64,000 nt of DNA, from the NCBI RefSeq assembly GCF_025961575.1, contig NZ_JAOQNX010000005.1, positions 1-64,000 on the forward strand, written 5' to 3'. A program made the position numbers and the translations under genes. The DNA comes from Rhodoblastus acidophilus (GTDB lineage Bacteria > Pseudomonadota > Alphaproteobacteria > Rhizobiales > Beijerinckiaceae). The notes under the pieces were generated by a model that was not told the origin of the DNA, ran no database searches, and saw nothing but the letters and a program-made list of their open reading frames with translations. This document shows positions 54,315 to 62,997 of this stretch, piece after piece (the first letter of the stretch is position 1; the number at the start of each line of letters is the position of its first letter).

Positions 54315-55114
54315 GCCTCGCGCATAAAATCTCGATAGCTCCCGGCCCTTCCAAGGTTCCCGGCGTCGAAATCGCCATCAAGGACGTCAGCCATCGCTTC
54401 GATCTCGAGGGCGCGCCGCTGCCGGTGCTCGACCGCGTCAATTTCACCGCGCAACGCGGCGAATTCGTCGCGCTGCTCGGCCCCTCTGGCTGCGGAAAAT
54501 CGACGCTGCTGCGGCTGGTCGCCGGGCTCGAGCCGCCGACCCAGGGCGCGATCACGTCCAATGGCGCGCTCATCGCCGGCCCCGATCCGTCGCGCGTCGT
54601 CGTCTTCCAGGACCCCACCCTGTTTCCCTGGCGCAATGTGCGCGACAATGTCGCGCTCGGGCTGGAGGCGCAGGGCCTGCTCAAACAGCGGGGCGCCCGC
54701 ATCGACGAAACCCTGGCGCTCGTCGGCCTTGAAGCTTTCGCCAAGGCCTTCCCGCATCAATTGTCGGGCGGCATGGCGCAGCGCGTGGCGCTGGCCCGCG
54801 CCCTGGTCAACGATCCCGAGTTGCTGATCCTCGACGAGCCCCTGGGCAAACTCGACTCGCTGACGCGTCTGTCGATGCAGGGCGAGATCGTCAACCTGTG
54901 GCGCCGCTCGGGCTTCACCGTTCTGCTGGTCACCCACGACGTCGAGGAAGCCCTGCTCATGGCGACGCGGGTGATCGTGTTCAGCGAGCGCCCGGCGACC
55001 ATCAAGGCCGACATCGCCATCGACCAACCCTATCCGCGTCACCGCGACGATCCCGATCTCGTCGCCCAGCGCCGAAACATCCTCGGCTTGCTCGGCCTCG
55101 ACGGCTCCTGGTGA
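54311..55114 (+). CDS. ABC transporter ATP-binding protein (SsuB/TauB-like)
   Basis: A 267-residue ATPase starting at one of two adjacent GTG codons (54308 or 54311) that overlap the permease stop. Walker A is GPSGCGKSTLL near residue 60, the Q-loop is in FQDPTLFPWRN, the signature LSGGMAQRVALARAL near 155, and Walker B LLILDEPLGKLDSL. The H-loop is VTHDVEEALL. All functional motifs are intact. It energises uptake by the preceding permease and binding protein. The much longer open frame upstream is antisense-like shadow of the permease. Confidence 0.9.
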   Translation: MSLAHKISIAPGPSKVPGVEIAIKDVSHRFDLEGAPLPVLDRVNFTAQRGEFVALLGPSGCGKSTLLRLVAGLEPPTQGAITSNGALIAGPDPSRVVVFQDPTLFPWRNVRDNVALGLEAQGLLKQRGARIDETLALVGLEAFAKAFPHQLSGGMAQRVALARALVNDPELLILDEPLGKLDSLTRLSMQGEIVNLWRRSGFTVLLVTHDVEEALLMATRVIVFSERPATIKADIAIDQPYPRHRDDPDLVAQRRNILGLLGLDGSW

Positions 55115-55124
55115 GTTTCCAAAA

Positions 55125-56117
55125 ATGTCAAACAAACTGATTTCCCTGGCTGAAGCGGGGCGCCGCTTCAGCTGGGACGGCATGCAATACGCCAGCGGCG
55201 CCGCGCTGCCGGTGGGCTCGGACGCGCTTGTGTTCGGCCGCGAACTGTTGCGCCAGAAGCGCAAGGACCTGCACGCCATCTTCCATTGCTGCGGCCAGCA
55301 GCTCAATCTCCTGGCGGCGGCCGGCGCCGCCACCAAGGCGGAATGCGGTTTTGCCGCTCTCGAAGTCGTCGGCTTCGCCAACGGCCTGCGCCGCGCCGTC
55401 GAAAGCGGCCAATTGGCGCTGGAGGATTTTTCCAACCTCGCCATGACCCTGCGCCTGCTCGGCGGCGCCCTGAACTGGCCTTTTGTCCCAGCGACGGTGA
55501 ACATCGGCTCCGACCTTCAGGACCGCAGCGCCTTTGCGCCGGACGACTATCCGGCGCATTCGAAGATTCCCGCGGTGACCGATCCTTTCAGCGGAAAAAC
55601 CATCGGCGCCTTCAGTCCGTTGAAACCCGATGTCGCGGCGATCCATGTCACGCTCGCCGACCCCAATGGCAACGCCATTCTGATCGGCACGGAATGGAGC
55701 CGATACGAACTGTCGCGGGCGGCGAAAAGAGTGGTCTTGATCGCCGACGCCATCGTCGATCCCGCCTGCATCCGCCAATTCCCCAATCTGGTCCGCATTC
55801 CCGAGATCATCGTCGAGGCCGTGGTCTACTGGCCGTTCGGCGCCTGGCCGCATTCCTCGCCGGGCGTCTATGACATGGACGAACAGCATATGTTCTTCAT
55901 GAACAAGGCCCTCGCCACCGAACAGGGAACGGCCGACTACATCCGCGATTTCGTCGACAGTTATTCGGACATCGACAGCTATCTCGACGTGATCGGCCGC
56001 GACAAAATCAAAACCTTGTCGGCGAGCAATTCCAGCTTCCTGCTCGATCCCTATCGCCGCTGGATTCTTGCGCCCGAGGATGTCGCCGGCCTCACCACAA
56101 CGGAGTTGGCGGCATGA
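55125..56117 (+). CDS. CoA-transferase-like subunit alpha
   Basis: A 330-residue protein of the class I CoA-transferase/IpdA-like alpha-subunit fold. It shows LVFGRELLRQKRKDLHAIFHCCG near the N-terminus (split: FGRELLRQKRKDLHAI), then FVPATVNIGSDL and KPDVAAIHVTLADPNGNAI, typical of GctA/IpdA. It could move CoA onto a small acid or, like IpdAB in steroid degradation, hydrolyse a C-C bond in a cyclic CoA ester. It overlaps the beta subunit by four bases (ATGA). The substrate is unknown. Confidence 0.75.
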   Translation: MSNKLISLAEAGRRFSWDGMQYASGAALPVGSDALVFGRELLRQKRKDLHAIFHCCGQQLNLLAAAGAATKAECGFAALEVVGFANGLRRAVESGQLALEDFSNLAMTLRLLGGALNWPFVPATVNIGSDLQDRSAFAPDDYPAHSKIPAVTDPFSGKTIGAFSPLKPDVAAIHVTLADPNGNAILIGTEWSRYELSRAAKRVVLIADAIVDPACIRQFPNLVRIPEIIVEAVVYWPFGAWPHSSPGVYDMDEQHMFFMNKALATEQGTADYIRDFVDSYSDIDSYLDVIGRDKIKTLSASNSSFLLDPYRRWILAPEDVAGLTTTELAA

Positions 56118-56908
56118 GCGCGGCCCTCGACTACACCCGCCAGGAAATGATGGCGATCGCCACCGGCCGCGAAATCCGCGACGGCGAACTGGCGATTTTC
56201 GGCGTCGGCCTGTCGATGCTCGCCGGCTTCTTCGCCCAGGCCAATCACGCGCCCAATCTGCGCAGCATGACCGAGGGCGGGGTTTACGGCGCAACGCCGG
56301 TCGGCGGCCTGCCCTGGGGCATCGAGTGCAACCGCCTCGCCGTCAACGCCACCAGTTTCACCTCGGCGCTCGACGCGCTGGGCTTTCTCGTGGCCTCCGG
56401 ACGCTGCGATGTCGGCGTGATCGGCGCGGCGCAGGTCGACAAATTCGGCAATGTCAACACCACCGGAATCTGGGACGGCGAGATCGGCCCGCATTATCGC
56501 CCGCCGAAAACGCGATTGCCGGGCGCGGGCGGCGCCAATGACATCGCCTGCGGCGCCAAGCGTTTTATTGTCATGGTGACGCACGAGCCGAAACGTTTTG
56601 CCGAAAAGGTGACCTATATCAGTTCGCCCGGCTATCTCGACGGCGGTCTTTCCCGCGCGCAGCACGGATTTGTGGGGGGCGGCCCCTCGGCGATCATCAC
56701 CACGCTCGGCATCCTGCGGCCGGAGCCGGGCACGAATGAATTCGTGCTCGACGGCTGGTTTCCATTTTCGAGCGTCGAGGAAATCAAGGCCCACACCGGC
56801 TGGGCGCTCCGCGTCGCCCCGGACGCGCGCGAAATCCCCGCGCCGAGCGAGACGGAACTCGCCAATCTTCGAAAAGTCGATGAGACCGGCGCCTTGCGCA
56901 AGAAATAA
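56114..56908 (+). CDS. CoA-transferase-like subunit beta
   Basis: A 264-residue beta subunit starting at the ATGA overlap. Near the position of the catalytic glutamate of class I CoA-transferases (usually in an SENG context) it has MTEGGVYGA, so a glutamate is present but the surroundings differ. Later GAAQVDKFGNVNTTGIW is the second conserved family segment. With the alpha subunit it should form an alpha2beta2 enzyme. Whether it transfers CoA or hydrolyses cannot be decided from motifs. Confidence 0.75.
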   Translation: MSAALDYTRQEMMAIATGREIRDGELAIFGVGLSMLAGFFAQANHAPNLRSMTEGGVYGATPVGGLPWGIECNRLAVNATSFTSALDALGFLVASGRCDVGVIGAAQVDKFGNVNTTGIWDGEIGPHYRPPKTRLPGAGGANDIACGAKRFIVMVTHEPKRFAEKVTYISSPGYLDGGLSRAQHGFVGGGPSAIITTLGILRPEPGTNEFVLDGWFPFSSVEEIKAHTGWALRVAPDAREIPAPSETELANLRKVDETGALRKK

Positions 56909-56943
56909 TCCCCCCAGATATTCATCCGACATTGGAGACAGCC

Positions 56944-57729
56944 ATGAACGAGGCTCCCTTGCTGCTGCGCGCCGACGATGCGGGCGTGGTCACGCTGACC
57001 CTGAACCGGCCGCAGGCCCGCAACGGCCTGTCGCTCGGCCTGTTGACGGTCTTGCGCGACGCGCTCGCTGAGATTGACGCGGACGCCGACGCCCGCGTGG
57101 TCATCATCGCCGGCGCCGGCCCGGCGTTTTGCGCCGGCCATGACCTGAAGGAGCTGCGCCGCAAGAATTATGACCCCGCCTATGTCGACGACCTCTTCGC
57201 CATCTGCGCCGAGGTGATGCAGGCGATCGTCAATCTGTCCAAACCGGTGATCGCCCGCGTGCATGGCGTCGCCACCGCGGCGGGCGCGCAGCTCGTCGCC
57301 AGCGCCGACCTGGCCTTCGCCGCGCAGGATTCGCGCTTCGCCACGCCGGGCGTCAACATCGGCCTGTTCTGCTCGACGCCGATGGTGGCGCTGTCGCGCA
57401 ATGTGTCGAAAAAACAGGCGATGCAGATGCTGCTCTCCGGCGACCTCATCGACGCCGAAACGGCGCTGCGCTTCGGCCTGATCAACGAAATCGTCCCCGC
57501 CGCCGAACTTGAGGCGCGCACACTGGAACTCGCGCAAAAAATCGCGTCGAAATCGCCGCTGACCCTCGCCATCGGCAAGAAGGCGTTCTATCGACAGGCG
57601 GAGCTGCCGCTGGCCGAGGCCTATGCTTTTACGCGCGAGGTCATGGCGGAGAATTTGAAGGCGCAGGACGCGCGCGAAGGCATCGGCGCTTTTCTCGACA
57701 AGCGTCCGCCGGTTTGGACGGGGACATGA
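56944..57729 (+). CDS. enoyl-CoA hydratase/isomerase family protein
   Basis: A 261-residue crotonase-fold enzyme from the ATG at 56944. The oxyanion-hole segments are GPAFCAGHDLKEL near residue 60 and RVHGVATAAGAQLVASADLA near 110; the usual catalytic glutamate of hydratases after the second segment is replaced by another residue here (QLVAS), so it may act on an unusual substrate. It follows the CoA-transferase genes, and the next gene overlaps its stop (ATGA). Crotonase-fold enzymes next to sulfhydrylases can release thiols, for example methanethiol from methylthioacryloyl-CoA. Confidence 0.8.
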   Translation: MNEAPLLLRADDAGVVTLTLNRPQARNGLSLGLLTVLRDALAEIDADADARVVIIAGAGPAFCAGHDLKELRRKNYDPAYVDDLFAICAEVMQAIVNLSKPVIARVHGVATAAGAQLVASADLAFAAQDSRFATPGVNIGLFCSTPMVALSRNVSKKQAMQMLLSGDLIDAETALRFGLINEIVPAAELEARTLELAQKIASKSPLTLAIGKKAFYRQAELPLAEAYAFTREVMAENLKAQDAREGIGAFLDKRPPVWTGT

Positions 57730-59516
57730 GCGATTTAAAATATCCCGACGCGCTGATCGCGCGCGTCCTGCGTTCCGTCAACACCATCGCTCTGGTGGGC
57801 GCCAGCACCAACTGGAACCGGCCCGCTTATTTCGTGATGAAATATATGCAGGGCAAGGGCTACCGGGTCATCCCGGTCAATCCCGGCGCGGCCGGCCAGA
57901 CCCTGCTCGGCGAAACCGTCCGCGCCAGCCTTTTGGACATTCCCGAACCCGTGGACATGGTGCAAATCTTCCGCCGCTCGGAAGCCGCGCCGCCGATCGT
58001 CGACGACGCCATCAAAATCGGCGCCAAGGTGGTGTGGATGCAATTGGGCGTCCGCCACGACGAAGCCGCCGCCAGGGCGCGCGACGCCGGCCTCACCGTG
58101 ATCATGGACCGCTGCCCGAAAATCGAATTTGGCCGTCTCGGCGGCGAATTGTCCTGGTCGGGCGTCGATTCCGGCATCATTTCCGCCAAGCGCCGCGAGC
58201 CGCCCAAGCCGCCGGTCAAGCCGGCGAAGGAGCAACCCAAGCCGGATCGCGCCTTCTGCTTCGAGACCCGCTCGATCCACGCCGGCGCCGCGCCCGATCC
58301 GACCACGGGGGCGCGGATTACGCCGATCTACCAGACGGCCTCCTATGTGTTCGAGGATGCGGACCAGGCGGCGTCGCTGTTCAACATGCACACATTCGGC
58401 CATGTCTATTCGCGCCTGTCCAACCCGACCGTCGCCGTGCTGGAGGAGCGCGTCGCCAGCCTCGAAGGCGGCCGCGCCGCGGTCGCCGCGGCCAGCGGCC
58501 ACGCCGCGCAATTCCTCACCTTTTTCACGCTGCTGGAGCCGGGCGACGCATTCATCGCCTCACGCAATCTCTACGGCGGTTCGCTCACCCAGTTCGGCCT
58601 GAGTTTTAGAAAGCTCGGCTGGACCTGCACGTTTGTCGATCCCACCGACCCCGAAAATTTCCGCAAGGCGCTCACCGAGCGCACCAAGGCGATCTTTGTC
58701 GAAAGCCTCGCCAATCCCGGCGGCATCGTCGTCGATCTCGAAGCGGTGGCGAAGATCGCCCAGGAGGCCGGCATCCCCTTCGTCGTCGACAACACGCTTG
58801 CGACACCGTTCCTGTGCCGCCCCTTCGATTGGGGCGCCGACATCGTCTGCCACTCCACCACCAAGTTTTTGGGCGGCCACGGCAATGCGCTCGGCGGCGT
58901 GGTGGTGGAATCCGGCAAATTCGACTGGGCGAAATCCGGAAAATTCCCGTCCATGGCGGGGCCGGAGCCGGCCTACCACGGCCTGAATTTCTACGAGACC
59001 TTTGGAGATTTCGGCTTCACCACCAAGGCGCGCGCCGTCGCCTTGCGCGATTTCGGCCCGGCGCTGTCGCCGATGAACGCCTTTCTCACCCTGAACGGCA
59101 TAGAAACCCTGCCGCTGCGCATGGAGTGCCACGTCGCCAACGCGCGCGCCGTCGCCCAATTCTTGGCCGGGCATGAAAAGGTCGCCTGGGTGTCCTACGC
59201 CGGCCTGCCAACAAACCCGTTTCACGATCTGGCGCAAAAATATCTGCCGAGGGGGCCGGGCGCGGTGTTCACTTTCGGCGTCAAGGGCGGCTACGAGGCT
59301 GGTCTGGCTTTGGTCGAGCGGGTCAACCTGTTCTCGCATCTCGCCAATATCGGCGACACCCGCAGCCTGATCCTGCATCCCGCCAGCACCACGCACCGGC
59401 AGTTGACGGATGCGCAGCGCGTGGCGGCCGGGGCGGGACCGGATGTGATCCGGCTGTCGGTGGGCCTCGAAACGGTCGCGGACCTCATCGCCGATCTCGA
59501 TCAGGCGCTCGGCTGA
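57726..59516 (+). CDS. CoA-binding domain fused to O-acetylhomoserine sulfhydrylase
   Basis: A 596-residue fusion. Residues 1-155 are a Rossmann CoA-binding domain (IALVGASTNWNRPAYFVMKY, then FGRLGGELSWSG) of the YccU type; a Pro/Lys-rich linker (KRREPPKPPVKPAKEQPKP) leads to a MetY-type Cys/Met metabolism PLP enzyme (from about 175). The PLP lysine lies in HSTTKFLGGHG, and YSRLSNPT and ASGHAAQFLTF are typical of O-acetylhomoserine sulfhydrylases. That enzyme joins a thiol or sulfide to O-acetylhomoserine to give homocysteine or methionine. Fused CoA-binding suggests control by an acyl-CoA of the same pathway. The start overlaps the hydratase gene. Confidence 0.8.
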   Translation: MSDLKYPDALIARVLRSVNTIALVGASTNWNRPAYFVMKYMQGKGYRVIPVNPGAAGQTLLGETVRASLLDIPEPVDMVQIFRRSEAAPPIVDDAIKIGAKVVWMQLGVRHDEAAARARDAGLTVIMDRCPKIEFGRLGGELSWSGVDSGIISAKRREPPKPPVKPAKEQPKPDRAFCFETRSIHAGAAPDPTTGARITPIYQTASYVFEDADQAASLFNMHTFGHVYSRLSNPTVAVLEERVASLEGGRAAVAAASGHAAQFLTFFTLLEPGDAFIASRNLYGGSLTQFGLSFRKLGWTCTFVDPTDPENFRKALTERTKAIFVESLANPGGIVVDLEAVAKIAQEAGIPFVVDNTLATPFLCRPFDWGADIVCHSTTKFLGGHGNALGGVVVESGKFDWAKSGKFPSMAGPEPAYHGLNFYETFGDFGFTTKARAVALRDFGPALSPMNAFLTLNGIETLPLRMECHVANARAVAQFLAGHEKVAWVSYAGLPTNPFHDLAQKYLPRGPGAVFTFGVKGGYEAGLALVERVNLFSHLANIGDTRSLILHPASTTHRQLTDAQRVAAGAGPDVIRLSVGLETVADLIADLDQALG

Positions 59517-59721
59517 CGCGCGGCGCGTCGCCCTTCCAAGCGTTGGCGAAAGGAAAAATTTACCACCACGGCAATCCCGGAGCTGGATAAAAGCCAGCTG
59601 CGACATCACGTCATGGAACGTATGGCGGGGCCATGCATTGCTTCGCCGTGGCGGACCTGCGACCATCAGCCATTGCTGATTGTCACAACGCTCGCCGCGC
59701 TGGAAGCTGGGAGAGTGCCTG

Positions 59722-60678
59722 ATGAATGAAATTGCCTTGGAAAAATCGTCTGCGGAGCGCCAGGACTTCCCCCCGCTCACCGATCCCGTGTCGGGCCACC
59801 GCACCGACCTCAACACGCCGTCCGGACGGATCGCCCTCTACAGCGCCAGCGCTGACGTCCCCGGCGTTCCCCTGCTTCTGATCCACAGCATCAATGCAAC
59901 CCCATCGGCTTACGAAGTCAAGCCCTTGTTTGATCACTATACCGGCAAGCGGCCGGTCTATGCCCTCGACCTGCCCGGTTTCGGCCAATCCGACCGCAGC
60001 GATCGCGACTACACGATCGCGATCATGACCGGCGCGATCCATGCGGCGGTCGACGAGATCCGCCGCCGCCACGCGGCGCCGGTCGACGCCCTCGCTTTGT
60101 CGCTGTCCTGCGAATTCCTCGCCCGCGCCGCCCTGGAGCGGCCGGCGAGTTTTCGCACGCTGGCCTTCATCAGCCCGACCGGTTTCGAACGCGAGGCGCG
60201 GGCCGACACCGACGGCGGCACGCGCGGAAAAGCCTGGCTGCGCGCGGCCTTCAAGTTTCCGTTGTGGAGCAAGAGCTTTTTCGAGCTGCTGACCAGCCGC
60301 GCCAGCATCAAATATTTCCTGAAGAAGACCTTCGGCTCCGCGGAATTCGACCATGGCATGTGGGATTACGCCTATCTCACCACCCATCAGCCGGGCGCGC
60401 GCCACGCGCCCTATGATTTCGTCTCCGGCTATCTGTTCAGCAATGACGCTCTGCTGCTCTACCGGGATCTGACCCATCCCGTCTGGATGGCGCATGGCGT
60501 GCGCGGCGATTTCGTCGACTATCGCCACAAGACCTATGTCGAGGGCCGGCCGAACTGGAGTTTTGAAGTGTTTCCCTCCGGCGCCTTCCCGCATTTCGAA
60601 ATGCTCGGCGCCGTCACCCGCTCCTATGACGCCTTCCTCAAGCCGCATGACGAGGCGGCGGCGCCGGCGGCGCAATAG
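59722..60678 (+). CDS. alpha/beta hydrolase
   Basis: A 318-residue alpha/beta-hydrolase-fold protein from the ATG at 59722 (GGGAGAG upstream). VPLLLIHSINATPSAYEVKP supplies the oxyanion region, and the nucleophile elbow is ALSLSCEF where the usual GxSxG is ALSLS, so the serine is present in an unusual frame. The aspartate and histidine are probably in FVDYRHK and AFPHFEM. It lies about 200 bases after the sulfhydrylase fusion, so it may be part of the same pathway but possibly has its own promoter. Substrate unknown. Confidence 0.75.
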   Translation: MNEIALEKSSAERQDFPPLTDPVSGHRTDLNTPSGRIALYSASADVPGVPLLLIHSINATPSAYEVKPLFDHYTGKRPVYALDLPGFGQSDRSDRDYTIAIMTGAIHAAVDEIRRRHAAPVDALALSLSCEFLARAALERPASFRTLAFISPTGFEREARADTDGGTRGKAWLRAAFKFPLWSKSFFELLTSRASIKYFLKKTFGSAEFDHGMWDYAYLTTHQPGARHAPYDFVSGYLFSNDALLLYRDLTHPVWMAHGVRGDFVDYRHKTYVEGRPNWSFEVFPSGAFPHFEMLGAVTRSYDAFLKPHDEAAAPAAQ

Positions 60679-60686
60679 AGCGGCGC

Positions 60687-61568
60687 TTACGGCGCAACCG
60701 TCTCCGGTTCGGCCGGGGCGAGCGCCGTCAGCGCTTCGCTGATGCGCCACAGGCGCCGGTTCGCTTCGGGATCGCGCGCCTGGGCGGGTGCGGGAATGGT
60801 TGTGCGGTCGCCAAAATACTGGCCGCTCACCTCGGCCAGTTCCGGCGCGGTCGCGACATGCAGCACGCGGCGCGCCGCCTGTTCGGGGGACGGGATCGCC
60901 CAGCCGAGCAGGCGCGCGACCAGTTTCCAGAACAGGTTTTGCGCGCCGTCGGTCCCGCCCAGGTTCGACTTGAACACGCCGGGAAACACGCAATTGGCGG
61001 TCACGCCGCTCCCCTCGAGCCGGCGCGCCAGTTCGAAGGTGAAATGCAGATTGCCGAGCTTGGACTGGCCGTAGGCTTGCATCATGCGGTAGGGCCGCTG
61101 CTCCCAGTTCAGATCGGCGAAATCCATCGCCGTGTTCATCCGCGTCCCGACAGTGACGATCCGCGCCGGCGCGCTCGTCCGCAGCAAATCCAGCAGTAGG
61201 TTGGTGAGCAGAAACGGGCCGAGATGGTTCACGGCCAGGGCGCGCTCGATGCCGTCGGGACTGAGCCGCCGCTCGGGAAAAGCCGTGCCGGCATTGTTCA
61301 CCAGCAGATGCAGGCGATCGAATTTTTGCCGCACCTCCTGCGCCAGGGCGCGGATCGCCGACTGGTCGGAAAGATCGGCGACGAACAGATGCAGCTCGTC
61401 ATTGCCGGTGGCGGCGCGGATGTCGGCGACCGCCGCCTCGCCGCGGATGCGGTCGCGCGCCACCAGGCCGACGCGCAGGCCCTCGGCCGCCAGCGCCATG
61501 GCGACGGCTTTGCCCAGGCCGGAATTGGCGCCGGTGACCAGGGCGGTTTTGTTCTGCCATATGCTCAT
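60687..61568 (-). CDS. short-chain dehydrogenase/reductase (retinol-dehydrogenase-like)
   Basis: A 293-residue SDR. The coenzyme motif is ALVTGANSGLGKAVAMAL, followed by LLVNNAGTAFPERR, and the active site has YGQSK; these place it with the retinol-dehydrogenase/WW-domain oxidoreductase-like group. The middle and C-terminal parts are normal for the family. It reduces or oxidises an alcohol/ketone with NAD(P). It is convergent with the hydrolase gene, with only eight bases between the stops. Confidence 0.83.
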   Translation of the reverse strand: MSIWQNKTALVTGANSGLGKAVAMALAAEGLRVGLVARDRIRGEAAVADIRAATGNDELHLFVADLSDQSAIRALAQEVRQKFDRLHLLVNNAGTAFPERRLSPDGIERALAVNHLGPFLLTNLLLDLLRTSAPARIVTVGTRMNTAMDFADLNWEQRPYRMMQAYGQSKLGNLHFTFELARRLEGSGVTANCVFPGVFKSNLGGTDGAQNLFWKLVARLLGWAIPSPEQAARRVLHVATAPELAEVSGQYFGDRTTIPAPAQARDPEANRRLWRISEALTALAPAEPETVAP

Positions 61569-61770
61569 CGTCCCTCCACTGGACCAGGGGTCACCGCATT
61601 ATGCGGCGTTTTCCCCGATGGCGACAATCGCCGGCCCCGCAAGCCGAAACGCGAGTATGGCCGCAGGGTTTCGCTGTAGCCTGACAGCAGCGCGACGGCT
61701 TCGGGAACCGGGCGCCCTCTGGCCGCTTTAAGGAAGCAAATCTCTTCGTGGACGATCGGGAGGAGCGGCC

Positions 61771-62736
61771 ATGGCGAAGGCAAACAAGGCTTTGGTGCTC
61801 GGCGCGACGGGCGGCATCGGCGGCGAGACCGCGGCGGCCCTGTTGCGCCGGGGCTGGCGGGTGACGGCGCTGGCGCGCCACCCCCGCCGCGAGGTTGCAG
61901 GCGCCGATCCGCTGGCGGCGGCGAGCTGGATCATCGGCGACGCGATGAATGCGCAGGACGTCCGCCGCGCCGCCGAGGGCGCCTCGGTCATCGTCCACGC
62001 CGTGAACCCGCCGCGCTTGCGCGACTGGGGCCGGCTGGTCCTGCCCATGCTCGACAACACGCTCGCCGCCGCCGAGGCGGTCGGCGCCCGGATCGTGCTG
62101 CCGGGAAATCTTTACAATTACGGTCCCGACGCTTTTCCGGCGCTGCGCGAGGACTCGCCCCAGCACCCGCGCACGGCCAAGGGCCGCATCCGCGCCGAAA
62201 TGGAGCGCCGGATCGAAGAGGCGACCAAGGGTCGGGCAACCGCTTTGATCGTGCGGTTCGGCGATTTTTTCGGCCCGTCGCCCGGCAACAATTGGTTCAG
62301 CCAATCCATGGTCACGCCGGGAACGCGGTTGCGCTCGATCACCTATCCCGGCGACGCCCGCGTCGGCCACAGCTGGGCCTATCTTCCCGACGCCGGCGAA
62401 ACTTTCGCGCGCCTGCTCGACCGCGCCGGCGAGTTGCCGCCCTTCGCGCGCTTCCATTTCGCCGGTCACTGGGATCCCAACGGCCTGTGGATGGTCCGCG
62501 CCATCGCCGAAATGCTGGGCCGCCCGGAGATGAAGGTGAACGCGCTGCCCTGGGGCCGGATCGCCATCGCCGGCCTGTTCCAGCAGACGCCGCGCGAAAT
62601 GTTCAAGCTGCGCTATCTCTGGCGCACGCCGATCCGGCTCGACAATGCGAAACTGGTCGCCTTCCTGGGACGTGAGCCGCACACCTCGCTTTCGCAAGCC
62701 GTCGGCGAAACTTTGAAGGCGCTGAAGATCAGCTGA
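61771..62736 (+). CDS. NAD(P)-dependent epimerase/dehydratase-like protein
   Basis: A 321-residue extended-SDR/NmrA-like protein from an ATG with GGAGG upstream. The coenzyme site is LVLGATGGIGGETAAALLRRG; LPGNLYNYGPDAF and FGDFFGPSPGNNW fit the epimerase family. The C-terminal part includes GHWDPNGLWMVRAIAEM. It may act on a sugar nucleotide or other small molecule; the cognate substrate is unknown. It stands alone with its own upstream region. Confidence 0.8.
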   Translation: MAKANKALVLGATGGIGGETAAALLRRGWRVTALARHPRREVAGADPLAAASWIIGDAMNAQDVRRAAEGASVIVHAVNPPRLRDWGRLVLPMLDNTLAAAEAVGARIVLPGNLYNYGPDAFPALREDSPQHPRTAKGRIRAEMERRIEEATKGRATALIVRFGDFFGPSPGNNWFSQSMVTPGTRLRSITYPGDARVGHSWAYLPDAGETFARLLDRAGELPPFARFHFAGHWDPNGLWMVRAIAEMLGRPEMKVNALPWGRIAIAGLFQQTPREMFKLRYLWRTPIRLDNAKLVAFLGREPHTSLSQAVGETLKALKIS

Positions 62737-62757
62737 GCGAATCGGCTATAAAGACCC

Positions 62758-62997
62758 ATGGCCGAGCCTCCTCCGACCATAGGCGCTCTCAAGACATTGG
62801 GCGTCACCGGCGTTCTGCCGCTGTGCCGCGACTGCAAGCACGGCGGCGCCGTCGCCTTTGACGCGCTGGGCCTGCCCGACGACACCCCGTTTCCGCACGT
62901 TCTTGGATCGCGCCGGTTCCGCTGCCAGAATTGCGGCTCGCGCGATTGTCATGTGACGCCGGACTGGCGGAACTATCGCGCCTCCGGCATGGGCTGA
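62758..62997 (+). CDS. small zinc-ribbon protein
   Basis: A 79-residue protein with two CxxC pairs (PLCRDCKHGG and FRCQNCGSRDCHV) that form a zinc-ribbon-like site, followed by a short polar tail (TPDWRNYRASGMG). Such small proteins are common in Rhizobiales and unassigned. It overlaps the 3' end of the converging LigD gene by about 25 bases. Function unknown. Confidence 0.6.
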   Translation: MAEPPPTIGALKTLGVTGVLPLCRDCKHGGAVAFDALGLPDDTPFPHVLGSRRFRCQNCGSRDCHVTPDWRNYRASGMG

